A stretch of 64,000 bases of DNA, from contig CANOUP010000002.1 in NCBI GenBank assembly GCA_947570625.1, positions 62,001 through 126,000 of the forward strand, written 5' to 3'. Origin of the DNA: an uncultured Clostridia bacterium. Lineage in GTDB: Bacteria > Bacillota > Clostridia > Christensenellales > Borkfalkiaceae. The stretch's first letter is position 1. Each line of letters begins with the position of its first letter. The notes under the pieces were generated by a model, which searched no databases, had not been told where the DNA came from, and saw only the letters and a list, made by a program, of their open reading frames with translations. Below are positions 25,715-32,640 of the stretch, piece by piece. The position numbers were made by a program, and so were the translations under genes.

Positions 25715-26227
25715 ATGTGGGACAGCAATTCACCTTTACAGCTTCTCAAAACGATGCCTAAAAAGTTAAGTAAAGAAAATCTCGAAAAATTACAGCTTGT
25801 AATTGACGCGGATAAATATAAAAACAGCCTGATAAGCGGTTTCGACCTCTGCGGAATGTATGCGCCGTTTTGCCGCGGGTGCAAAAAAACAAGTATCTTT
25901 CCGTGCGCCATTGCTTACATAAATATGATAAAGGCGGAAGGTGCGGATATCGAAATCGACGCAAGACCCGTAGAAACGGCAGAAAGTTCTGTCGTTCAGA
26001 CGGAAGTTCAGCCTGTTGTGTCTGAACCTATGAGAGAGAACGAAATTCCCGCCGTTCAGGAAACTGCGGTATCGTCGGCTGTGGTTGAGCCCGAATACGC
26101 CGAAGCCGAAGAAATAAAAGAGCCGGTTGCGGTTTCCGAGTCGCAAACTGCCGAAACTGTTTCTCCGTCGGTACGAATTAACGCACAGCGCAAAATAAGG
26201 ATTGCTGTTGCAAGACGTAAAATGTAA
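25715..26227 (+). CDS. Unknown protein with N-terminal cysteine cluster
   Basis: 170 residues, not recognised. Seen: an N-terminal folded part (residues 1-80) with four cysteines: CGMYAPFCRGCKK followed by FPC. That is C-x6-C-x2-C-x6-C, a possible metal or Fe-S site. The second half (residues 85-158) is rich in Glu, Val, Pro, Ala and Ser and looks disordered, and the C-terminus is strongly basic (RKIRIAVARRKM). No signal peptide or membrane segment. Own promoter and terminator, so monocistronic. The layout of zinc-like head, acidic linker and basic tail could suit nucleic-acid or ribosome binding, but this is only a guess. Confidence 0.7.
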   Translation: MWDSNSPLQLLKTMPKKLSKENLEKLQLVIDADKYKNSLISGFDLCGMYAPFCRGCKKTSIFPCAIAYINMIKAEGADIEIDARPVETAESSVVQTEVQPVVSEPMRENEIPAVQETAVSSAVVEPEYAEAEEIKEPVAVSESQTAETVSPSVRINAQRKIRIAVARRKM

Positions 26228-26234
26228 ACTTTCG

Positions 26235-26260
26235 GGGGCAAGGCTTAAAGGCTTTGCCCC
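26235..26260 (+). terminator. Terminator-like hairpin after 25715-26227
   Basis: GGGGCAAGGC pairs with GCTTTGCCCC (one G-U pair), 6-nt loop. No strong T-run follows, so efficiency is uncertain. Confidence 0.6.
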
Positions 26261-26366
26261 TGTATAAATTTATGAAAATTAATATTTACATTGATAAATA
26301 TTTGTAAATATATTTATTTTATGATAATATTAAAATGCTATTTTATAATTTACAGGAATAGAGAAA

Positions 26367-27899
26367 ATGCGTAAAATTCTGTTTGCAAAACTTAAAGAGT
26401 CATTGATTTCCGTTTTACCGGTTACGGCGATAGTGTTGATACTATTGCCTATTTTTGGCTTTTCTGTTCAGGAAATAGTTGTTTTTGCAATTTCTGCGGT
26501 GTTCCTTGTTCTGGGTATAGGATTATTTAATTTAGGTGCCGACCTTGCCATGACGCCTATGGGCGAACACGTCGGGTCAGGACTTACAAAATCCAAAAAG
26601 CTTAAAATACTTCTTTCCGTTTGTTTTGTAATGGGTGTACTGATTACGGTGGCGGAACCCGATTTGTCCGTGCTGGCAGGGCAGGTGGAAAGCGTTATCA
26701 ATCCTTCCATGCTTCTTATAATAACGGTCGGCATAGGAGTGGGGCTTTTTCTTGTAATAGCTGTTGCAAAGATTGTTTTTCACCTTAATCTTTCAATGCT
26801 TTTAATGTTTTTCTATCTGTTGCTGTTCGCTATGTGCGCGTTAATGATGGAAAACGGAAAAATCTCGTTTATCCCCCTGTCGTTTGACTCGGGCGGAGTT
26901 ACAACAGGTCCTATAACAGTACCTTTCATAATGGCGCTCGGCGTCGGTATTTCTACGACGATAGGCGGCAGAAACGCTAACGAGAACAGTTTCGGTCTGA
27001 TTGCTCTTTGTTCGGTCGGTCCTATGATTGCCGTTATGATACTGACAATGTTTTCAAACGGCGACCCTTCGTCTATGGAAGGACTTGATTCGTATGCGAC
27101 TGTCGGCGAAAATCTCGGACAATTCGGTTGGATTGTTTTGTATAAAATAAAGGATGTTGCAATTGCTCTCGGTCTTGTAGTTGTCTTTTTCTTTATACTT
27201 CAATTTATAGTGCTTAAACTTCCCAAGCAAAAACTGATTCAGATAGGTATAGGTATTGCGTATACTTTTGTCGGACTTGTAATTTTTCTTGTCGCGGTAG
27301 ATGTCGGATTTATGCCGATAGGCTTTTTGATTGGAAAGAAAATTGCCGAGTACAATGAAGTGCTTCTCGTTGTTTTCGGGCTTTTCCTCGGAATGGTTGT
27401 CGTTCTTGCGGAGCCTGCGGTGCATGTTTTGAATAAACAGGTAGAGGACATAACGGGCGGAGGCGTTAAAAAGCTTGAAATGCTGATAGCGTTATCGATA
27501 GCCGTAGGTATTTCGATAGGTCTTTCTACGCTGAGAATGATATTCAAATTTTCCGTACTTTACTATTTGATACCCGGTTATCTTATTTCGCTAGGACTTT
27601 CGTTTTTTGTTCCCCGCATTTATACCGCTATTGCGTTTGACTCGGGCGGAGTTGCAAGCGGACCGCTCACTTCGAGCTTTATTTTACCGCTTGTAATAGG
27701 TGCGTGCGTTGCGCTTGGCGGGGATACCGTTTCTATACTTGAAAACGCTTTCGGCGTCGTGGCAATGGTTGCAATGACACCGCTTATAATGATTCAGATT
27801 TTAGGCTTTAAAGCGATTATGCTGTCAAAGGTACGTTCACAGCTTGAAATGAAGCGCATACTTACCGCTGACGACGAGCAGATAATTTACTTTAAATAG
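26367..27899 (+). CDS. DUF1538 membrane transporter-like protein
   Basis: 510 residues with about 13 hydrophobic segments. Seen: two homologous halves, each with a FDSGGVxxGPxT motif (FDSGGVTTGPITVPF near residue 172 and FDSGGVASGPLTSSF near residue 423) and an LAEPAVHVL or VAEPDLSVL motif. Known: DUF1538 is an uncharacterised inner-membrane family. The repeated glycine-rich re-entrant motif and the PII-like genes directly behind it suggest a gated transporter (inference). AGGAATAGAG precedes the ATG. It forms an operon with the next two genes, with gaps of 9 bp and -4 bp. Confidence 0.85.
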   Translation: MRKILFAKLKESLISVLPVTAIVLILLPIFGFSVQEIVVFAISAVFLVLGIGLFNLGADLAMTPMGEHVGSGLTKSKKLKILLSVCFVMGVLITVAEPDLSVLAGQVESVINPSMLLIITVGIGVGLFLVIAVAKIVFHLNLSMLLMFFYLLLFAMCALMMENGKISFIPLSFDSGGVTTGPITVPFIMALGVGISTTIGGRNANENSFGLIALCSVGPMIAVMILTMFSNGDPSSMEGLDSYATVGENLGQFGWIVLYKIKDVAIALGLVVVFFFILQFIVLKLPKQKLIQIGIGIAYTFVGLVIFLVAVDVGFMPIGFLIGKKIAEYNEVLLVVFGLFLGMVVVLAEPAVHVLNKQVEDITGGGVKKLEMLIALSIAVGISIGLSTLRMIFKFSVLYYLIPGYLISLGLSFFVPRIYTAIAFDSGGVASGPLTSSFILPLVIGACVALGGDTVSILENAFGVVAMVAMTPLIMIQILGFKAIMLSKVRSQLEMKRILTADDEQIIYFK

Positions 27900-27908
27900 G
27901 AGAGGCTC

Positions 27909-28361
27909 ATGGCAGAAAATACAAATAAAACCAAGCGCATGAGGCTGGCTTCGATAAGGCAGGAAAAAAAGCCTGCCGAACAGAAGCAGAATACGAATAC
28001 GGTTACTTCTAACAGGCTTGAACTTTTAGTTACCATCGTAAGCAGAAAAAAAGCCGAATATTATACCGATTTAATCCAGTCGCTTGACGTCAATATGCAG
28101 GTGACTGCGTTCGGTCACGGTACTGCCGACGCTAAAATGCTCGTTTATCTCGGGCTTGCGGATAGTGATAAAGCTGTAATTTTCAGCGTCATCCAGCAAA
28201 ATAAAATTCCTTCGGCAATGAATCTGCTCGAAGATAAATTCAAGACAATCAAAGACGGTAAGGGAGTTGCTTTTACAATACCGCTTACAAGCGTTATAGG
28301 AACTCTCATATTCAGATTTTTAAGCAACAACAGAATGACGGTTAAGGAGGAAAATAAATGA
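27909..28361 (+). CDS. PII-like regulatory protein, partner of DUF1538
   Basis: 150 residues. Seen: a basic, polar N-terminal extension of about 37 residues, then a ferredoxin-like PII-type fold (LELLVTIVSRKKAEYYTDLI, and GKGVAFTIPLTSVIG near the C-terminus). The GxGxAFxxP element is where PII proteins close the nucleotide pocket. A classical T-loop with the uridylylated tyrosine is not present, so it is a PII-like rather than a GlnB/GlnK protein. The start is preceded by AGGAGAGG. Inferred: controls the transporter encoded just upstream in response to a nucleotide or metabolite. Confidence 0.75.
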   Translation: MAENTNKTKRMRLASIRQEKKPAEQKQNTNTVTSNRLELLVTIVSRKKAEYYTDLIQSLDVNMQVTAFGHGTADAKMLVYLGLADSDKAVIFSVIQQNKIPSAMNLLEDKFKTIKDGKGVAFTIPLTSVIGTLIFRFLSNNRMTVKEENK

Positions 28362-28690
28362 ATTACGAATTGATTGTCTGTATTGTAAATGCGGGTTATT
28401 CAGAGCTGGTTATGGATTCCGCAAAGGAAGTGGGCGCCAGGGGCGGAACGGTTATACACGCTAAGGGTACCGCAAATAAGGAAGCCGAACAGTTTTTCAA
28501 GATAACAATACAGCCCGATAAAGAAATGGTTATGATACTTGTTCCCGAGGACATAAAGGACAGCGTGCTTCACGCAATTTATAAATCTGCGGGATTGAAG
28601 ACAGAGGGGCAGGGAATCGCCTTTTCAATGGGTGTCAGTAATGTTGTGGGGCTATCTGGCACGCCTGCCGAACCCGAAGAACAAAAATAA
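28358..28690 (+). CDS. PII-family regulator, second copy
   Basis: 110 residues. Seen: PII opening YELIVCIVNAGYSELVMDSAKEVGARGGTVIHAKG, the turn where GlnB carries its T-loop shortened to a few residues (TANKEAEQFF), the VPEDIKDSVLHAIYKSAG helix, and GQGIAFSMGVSNVVGL. This is the typical PII-like arrangement seen beside membrane transporters. It overlaps the previous gene by 4 bp (ATGA) and ends the operon before an 18-bp hairpin. Two different PII-like proteins next to one transporter suggest a heteromeric or two-signal gate (inference). Confidence 0.85.
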   Translation: MNYELIVCIVNAGYSELVMDSAKEVGARGGTVIHAKGTANKEAEQFFKITIQPDKEMVMILVPEDIKDSVLHAIYKSAGLKTEGQGIAFSMGVSNVVGLSGTPAEPEEQK

Positions 28691-28727
28691 GGAAATCCGC
28701 CCGAATAATGGTATCTGTTAGGATGAA

Positions 28728-28767
28728 ATAGCGCACTATACTTCGAATGCGAAGTATAGTGCGCTAT
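28728..28767 (+). terminator. Perfect 18-bp inverted repeat, end of the DUF1538 operon
   Basis: Arms 28728-28745 and 28750-28767 pair without mismatch around AATG. Moderately T-rich downstream. A terminator is most likely. It also marks the left edge of the decayed region, so an end of an inserted element is a second possibility. Confidence 0.75.
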
Positions 28768-28847
28768 ATTTTAAAATGGTTAAACAGAGGGGTAAACATA
28801 ACAAGTAGCATATTTGAATAATATTAAAGTTTTTGTTGTATACTGTC

Positions 28848-29460
28848 GATGCCAAAGGCTTGGCAAAAGCGGGATTTACCGTGTTTATGTTTGATTTTTG
28901 CGGTGGCGGACTTTTAAGCAAAAGCGACGGAAAATTTATTGATATCGATAGATACGGAAAAACAGGATTTACTTTGCGTTATCGATTACGTTTCATCGTT
29001 GGGATATGTTGATGTTTCAAAGTTAATATTAATAGGAGAAAGTCAGGGCGGACTTGTTTCGTGTTTGGTTGCCGCAGAACGGCAGATTGATAAGCTTATA
29101 TTGCTTTATCCCGCGCTATGTATCCCTGATGATGCGAAGCGCGGGAAAATGCTGTTTATACGGTTTGACCCGAACGATATAGACGGAACGATAAAATGTA
29201 AAATGTTTAAATTTTCTCCGAAATATCCGAAGTCGGCTAAGGATATAAAAATCTATAATGAAATACAAAAAATTACTGCCGATATTATTATACACGGAGA
29301 TAGTGACAGGATAGTCAATATGGAATATTCCGAAAAAGCAAATGCGGTTGCGATAAACAGTAAGTTGGAAATACTGAAAGGCGCAGGACACGGTTTTAAT
29401 AAAAAACAATCGCGCAATGCAATTAAGCTGATAGAGAGGTTTATTGAAAGTTATAAGTAA
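28848..29460 (+). pseudogene. Truncated, frameshifted alpha/beta hydrolase
   Basis: Seen: one frame (28848-about 28944) reads DAKGLAKAGFTVFMFDFCGGG then SKSDGKFIDI, and a second frame (from about 28939) continues SIDTEKQDLLCVIDYV, the nucleophile elbow GESQGG and a C-terminal IIHGDSDRIVNMEY with GAGHGF. Together these make a serine hydrolase with a +1 shift; loss of AT from a GATAT run near 28942 would explain it. The first 60-80 residues of the family, including the oxyanion HGFGG part, are missing. Catalytic Ser, Asp and His regions survive in the second frame, but the gene lacks a start and is judged dead. Confidence 0.75.
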
Positions 29461-29548
29461 ACAGCACAACAGTAAAATGTGTATATTGTGCGGGCTTGAT
29501 AACGAATATTGAACAACATTTTTAAAATGGCTATAAGACACGGAATAG

Positions 29549-29698
29549 TTTCTTCCCGAAACTGCGGGAGCGCCAAATCAGTTAATGTTTGCAGTCGGCT
29601 TGTATAATGGAATGCGTCCTAATGAATATTACAGTGCTAAAATTGAAGGTGATTTCATTGTAGCAATTAATAGCAAGCGAAAAAAAAGACAAAACTGA
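29549..29698 (+). pseudogene. Remnant of a phage-type tyrosine recombinase
   Basis: An open stretch of 49 codons reads APNQLMFAVGLYNGMRPNEY then IEGDFIVAINSKRK, which matches the start of the integrase catalytic domain, including the box I arginine (GMRPNE). The N-terminal domains and the HxxR and Tyr motifs are missing. It lies about 130 bp from the 3' end of the tRNA-Pro gene, the classical insertion position for such elements. Judged to be a relic of an integrated element. Confidence 0.6.
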
Positions 29699-29783
29699 AT
29701 TATTAAGGTTTCTGCCCCAAAACGTGCCCCAAAATCGTAAATGTAATGTACTTCAAATAGAGAAAACCAACTAAAAATCAAAC

Positions 29784-29806
29784 AAAAAAGCCCGATTTTG
29801 AGCTTT
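29784..29806 (-). terminator. Terminator of tRNA-Pro
   Basis: On the minus strand a 7-bp stem (AAAGCTC with GGGCTTT, one G-U) is followed by a T-run (A-run on the plus strand at 29784-29789). It lies 24 bp beyond the tRNA 3' end. Confidence 0.65.
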
Positions 29807-29829
29807 TTCCACTCAAAAACGGACAAAAT

Positions 29830-29906
29830 TGGTTGAGGTGACGGGACTTGAACCCACGACCTTCTGGTCCCTAACCAGACGCGCTACCAAACTGCGCTAC
29901 ACCTCA
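29830..29906 (-). tRNA. tRNA-Pro, anticodon AGG
   Basis: 77 nt, full cloverleaf on the minus strand. Acceptor TGAGGTG/CACCTCA, D arm GCGC...GCGC, anticodon stem TCTGG/CCAGA with loop TTAGGGA (anticodon AGG, G37), T loop TTCAAGT, and CCA encoded at 29830-29832 with discriminator A. AGG decodes the proline codon CCT. A34 is unusual in bacteria, and the U1-A72 pair replaces the C1-G72 usual for bacterial tRNA-Pro. A promoter with TATAAT (plus-strand ATTATA at 29921-29926) lies upstream. Confidence 0.93.
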
Positions 29907-30001
29907 ATTCAAACAAGTATATTATACTTAAATATTTAAAAAAAGCAAACATATTTCGGGTGTTTTTTACCATTTTTTTAAAAACATATTATTTAATGTA
30001 A

Positions 30002-30030
30002 TTTACATTATTTTCGGCGTATGATATAAT
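30002..30030 (+). promoter_or_regulatory. mntP promoter (leaderless architecture)
   Basis: TTTACA 30002-30007, 17-nt spacer, extended -10 TGA plus TATAAT 30025-30030. Six bases to the ATG at 30037. Confidence 0.8.
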
Positions 30031-30036
30031 AAACAT

Positions 30037-30657
30037 ATGTCAATGACGTGGGTTTTGATTTTAGAAGTTTTTTTGATAGGATTGTCGCTATCGGTGGATG
30101 CTTTTGCCGTATCAGTTACCGACGGACTGTGCAATCATAATCTAACCAAAAAGAAAGGCATAACAATACCTTTGGTTTTCGGTATTTTTCAGGCGGTTAT
30201 GCCTATTATAGGCTATTTTATCGCTTACGGACTTGGACAGGTTTTCTCCGAAATCTTCGATGCCGTGGATCATTGGATTGCTTTTGTCCTGCTTCTTGTA
30301 ATAGGCGGAAAAATGATACTTGATGCGGTGAAAGAATTACGCTCTCCCGAAGAAGAGCTGAAATGTAAAAAGTATTCGTTTCCCGAAGTTTTACTTCAAG
30401 GAGTTGCGACGAGCATAGACGCGCTTTTTATAGGAGTAACGTTTGCGGCGACTGACGGATTCAAAGACAGCATTCCCAATGTTCTTATCAGCGCGCTTAT
30501 AATAGGCTGTACGACATTTATTATAAGTTTGGCGGGTTTGCTTGCAGGCGTTAAAGTAGGCAACGTGCTTAAAAATAAAGTAGGTATAACGGAAATTATA
30601 GGCGGACTGGTTTTAATAGGAATAGGTTTAAAAATTCTTATTCAAGGATTGATTTGA
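30037..30657 (+). CDS. mntP: Putative manganese efflux pump MntP
   Basis: 206 residues, six hydrophobic segments. Seen: two half-repeats with the conserved aspartates in SLSVDAFAVS (helix 1) and TSIDALFIGV (helix 4), as in the MntP/DUF204 family. Known: MntP exports Mn2+. No riboswitch leader is possible here because the -10 box ends 6 nt before the ATG and no ribosome binding site exists; the transcript is predicted to be leaderless. The 3' end overlaps the convergent murG by 20 bp. Confidence 0.92.
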   Translation: MSMTWVLILEVFLIGLSLSVDAFAVSVTDGLCNHNLTKKKGITIPLVFGIFQAVMPIIGYFIAYGLGQVFSEIFDAVDHWIAFVLLLVIGGKMILDAVKELRSPEEELKCKKYSFPEVLLQGVATSIDALFIGVTFAATDGFKDSIPNVLISALIIGCTTFIISLAGLLAGVKVGNVLKNKVGITEIIGGLVLIGIGLKILIQGLI

Positions 30658-31675
30658 TTATTTTAATAATTTTTTCGTTTCCGCATGCGACCGTACTGTT
30701 ATTCAGTGCGGTTTTCAAATTTTTGTCGGCAGTTAAATTCAGTATACTCTCTTTTAAAGTTTCAGCGGAAAGTTTGCCTTCGCGCAAAGTTTTGCAAAGT
30801 CCTTGTTTTTCGAAATATTCGGCATTTTTAACCTGGTCGCCACGGCTTGAAGAATTTTCAAGCGGAATAAATAAGGTCGGAATTTTTAACGCGATTAGTT
30901 CGTTTGCGGAGTTCGAGCCGCATCTTGCGACGGCGTAATCCGCACAGGCGTAAATTAAGCCCATGTCGTCTGAAAATTCAAGCTGTTTATAGCCCTTGAT
31001 ATTCGTTTCGCACAAATTGCCTTTTCCGCATATATGCAAAACGTTGAAGCTTCTGCATAATAAGGGCAAAATTTTTCTCAGATTTTCGTTAATTATTTTT
31101 GAACCGCTTCCTCCGCCGAAAACGATGATGACGGGTTTTTCGTCAAAGCCGTAGTAATCTTTTGCCTCCAGAGTATTTCTGTTAAATAATATTCCTCGCA
31201 TGGGAGTGCCTGTATATTCGCCGTTTTTAAAATTTTCAGCGGTTGACGGAAAGGAGGTCAGCACCTTTTCGCATTTCGGTGCGATAAGCTTATTTGTAAG
31301 CCCCGCGCTGATGTCTGACTCGTGCGTGAGAATAGGTATATGTCTTTTATGCCCGGCAACGGCGGGGGGATAGCAGACGTACCCGCCCTTACAGAACAGT
31401 AAATCGGGCTTTAAATCGTCGAGAATTTTGCCCGCTTGTCTGATACTTTTAAAAAGTTTGAAAGGTATTAAGAGATTGCAAAGAATTTTACCGCGAACAA
31501 GTTTTGCTGTTTCAAATTTATAAAAGCGCACGTTATTGGAATCGCAAATCTTTTCTTCGATTGCTCCCGTACCCATGTAGTAGATTTCGTACTCGTCTTT
31601 CAGTTGTTCGATAAGCGCGATGTTAGGGATAACATGTCCCGCGCTTCCGCCGCCGCAAAAAATTATTTTTTTCAT
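30638..31675 (-). CDS. murG: Peptidoglycan glycosyltransferase MurG
   Basis: Adds GlcNAc to lipid I to make lipid II on the inner membrane face. Seen: the N-terminal CGGGSAGHVIPNIALIEQL phosphate loop, GGYVCYPP, VFGGGSGSKIINENL at the start of the second Rossmann domain, and RCGSNSANELIALKIPTLFIPL near the sugar-nucleotide site. 345 residues, normal. The gene stands alone, away from a division/cell-wall cluster. No Shine-Dalgarno is seen upstream; a TATATT also lies 6 nt before the ATG, so a leaderless mRNA is possible here too, though the -35 spacing (20) is poor. Confidence 0.93.
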   Translation of the reverse strand: MKKIIFCGGGSAGHVIPNIALIEQLKDEYEIYYMGTGAIEEKICDSNNVRFYKFETAKLVRGKILCNLLIPFKLFKSIRQAGKILDDLKPDLLFCKGGYVCYPPAVAGHKRHIPILTHESDISAGLTNKLIAPKCEKVLTSFPSTAENFKNGEYTGTPMRGILFNRNTLEAKDYYGFDEKPVIIVFGGGSGSKIINENLRKILPLLCRSFNVLHICGKGNLCETNIKGYKQLEFSDDMGLIYACADYAVARCGSNSANELIALKIPTLFIPLENSSSRGDQVKNAEYFEKQGLCKTLREGKLSAETLKESILNLTADKNLKTALNNSTVACGNEKIIKIIKSILE

Positions 31676-31743
31676 AGCATAAATATATTTTGTTAACTGT
31701 TAAAATATGTAAATATAATCGGCGCTTCATATTAAAATAAATG

Positions 31744-31772
31744 TTGACATAATAATAAAAGAGTAGTAAAAT
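31744..31772 (+). promoter_or_regulatory. Promoter of 31779-32105 (leaderless architecture)
   Basis: TTGACA 31744-31749, 17-nt spacer, TAAAAT 31767-31772, then six bases to the ATG. Lies in the divergent region with murG. Confidence 0.78.
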
Positions 31773-31778
31773 AAAATT

Positions 31779-32105
31779 ATGGAACCCAAGTATATCGTAG
31801 CAATAGTCGCAGTGGGCTTATTCTCGATTTTATTTTTAATATTTTTTATGCTTCTTGCATACAGGCGCAGAATGGAGGCAAGACTGCAAGCATATATTCA
31901 CGAAGTGTATTCTGACAAAAATCTTATAAAAGTCGACTATGATTCGGCCGCAAATGAAGAAGTTCCGAAAAATTACGATTTATTCGGCGCAACGGACGGT
32001 CAGTCGGCAAGAAAAGAGGAAGAAACACAGCTGAAAATGGAAGAAGTTTTCGGCAAAATGGAAATCGAAGGCATAGAGGAAATTACAGGTAATTACCAAC
32101 CTTAA
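31779..32105 (+). CDS. Small single-span membrane protein, unknown
   Basis: 108 residues, not recognised. Seen: one N-terminal membrane helix (residues 6-29) followed by a basic RRRMEAR, so the rest is cytoplasmic, and an acidic, amphipathic C-terminal part with KEEETQLKMEEVFGKM. No signal peptidase site. Own promoter and terminator. Divergent from murG, which may only reflect shared intergenic space. No Shine-Dalgarno sequence; the promoter spacing suggests a leaderless mRNA. Confidence 0.7.
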   Translation: MEPKYIVAIVAVGLFSILFLIFFMLLAYRRRMEARLQAYIHEVYSDKNLIKVDYDSAANEEVPKNYDLFGATDGQSARKEEETQLKMEEVFGKMEIEGIEEITGNYQP

Positions 32106-32108
32106 TTA

Positions 32109-32130
32109 AAGGCGGACGTTTGTCCGCCTT
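32109..32130. terminator. Bidirectional terminator between convergent genes
   Basis: AAGGCGGAC (32109-32117) and GTCCGCCTT (32122-32130), 4-nt loop, with A/T-rich flanks on both sides. Serves 31779-32105 and the convergent lipoprotein gene. Confidence 0.85.
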
Positions 32131-32132
32131 AT

Positions 32133-32546
32133 TTATTTCGCTTTGAATTTCAGTATCAGCGGTTTGGCGCCGATTTGCTGGGTGACCGTAAATCTGCCGT
32201 TCTGAATTTTTACCACAGGCTTGAACCGATAACCGAGTATGCCTATTTCGGCGGAAAGTTCGCGGGTTTCCGTGTTAAAATTATACTTGCTTTTATGGGT
32301 ATGCTTTTCACCGTCGACAGGCTTATAAATGAGTTCGAGATTTTCCTTGTCTTTTAAGATAATTTCTATATATTCAAATTTGTCTTTAATGTCTACGCCT
32401 CCGTAAGTTGCTTCCGTACATTCGTATTGGGCGATATAGGGGCGCGTAAGCGATTTCAGCGAGCTTTGATTTTTTACGTCGCATGCCGGGAATAACGTCG
32501 AGAAAATTGCAATAAAAGCTATAATCAAAAAAAGTTTCTTTTTCAT
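32133..32546 (-). CDS. Small putative lipoprotein, unknown
   Basis: 137 residues. Seen: a signal peptide KKKLFLIIAFIAIFSTL ending in the lipobox LFPAC (Cys 22), then a soluble, beta-rich domain of about 115 residues with no motif I recognise. Predicted to be processed by the LspA encoded at 5785-6402 and anchored to the outer face of the membrane. No Shine-Dalgarno sequence is evident upstream. Function unknown. Confidence 0.72.
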   Translation of the reverse strand: MKKKLFLIIAFIAIFSTLFPACDVKNQSSLKSLTRPYIAQYECTEATYGGVDIKDKFEYIEIILKDKENLELIYKPVDGEKHTHKSKYNFNTETRELSAEIGILGYRFKPVVKIQNGRFTVTQQIGAKPLILKFKAK

Positions 32547-32590
32547 TTAAAAACAGTTTGGTATTTTCAGCCTGTTTATATGCGTTTGAG

Positions 32591-32625
32591 AAAATAAAAA
32601 ACTCCCGCCCTGTAAAGGACGGGAG
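32591..32625 (-). terminator. Terminator of fba
   Basis: On the minus strand CTCCCGTCCT pairs with AGGGCGGGAG (plus 32602-32611 with 32616-32625), 4-nt loop, followed by TTTTTTATTTT. Confidence 0.92.
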
Positions 32626-32640
32626 GCGAGGTGTTTATTT

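Noticed and set aside
28728-28767. 18-bp inverted repeat considered as an insertion-sequence end
   Set aside because: It is a single compact hairpin just after an operon, with no matching second copy; a terminator explains it.
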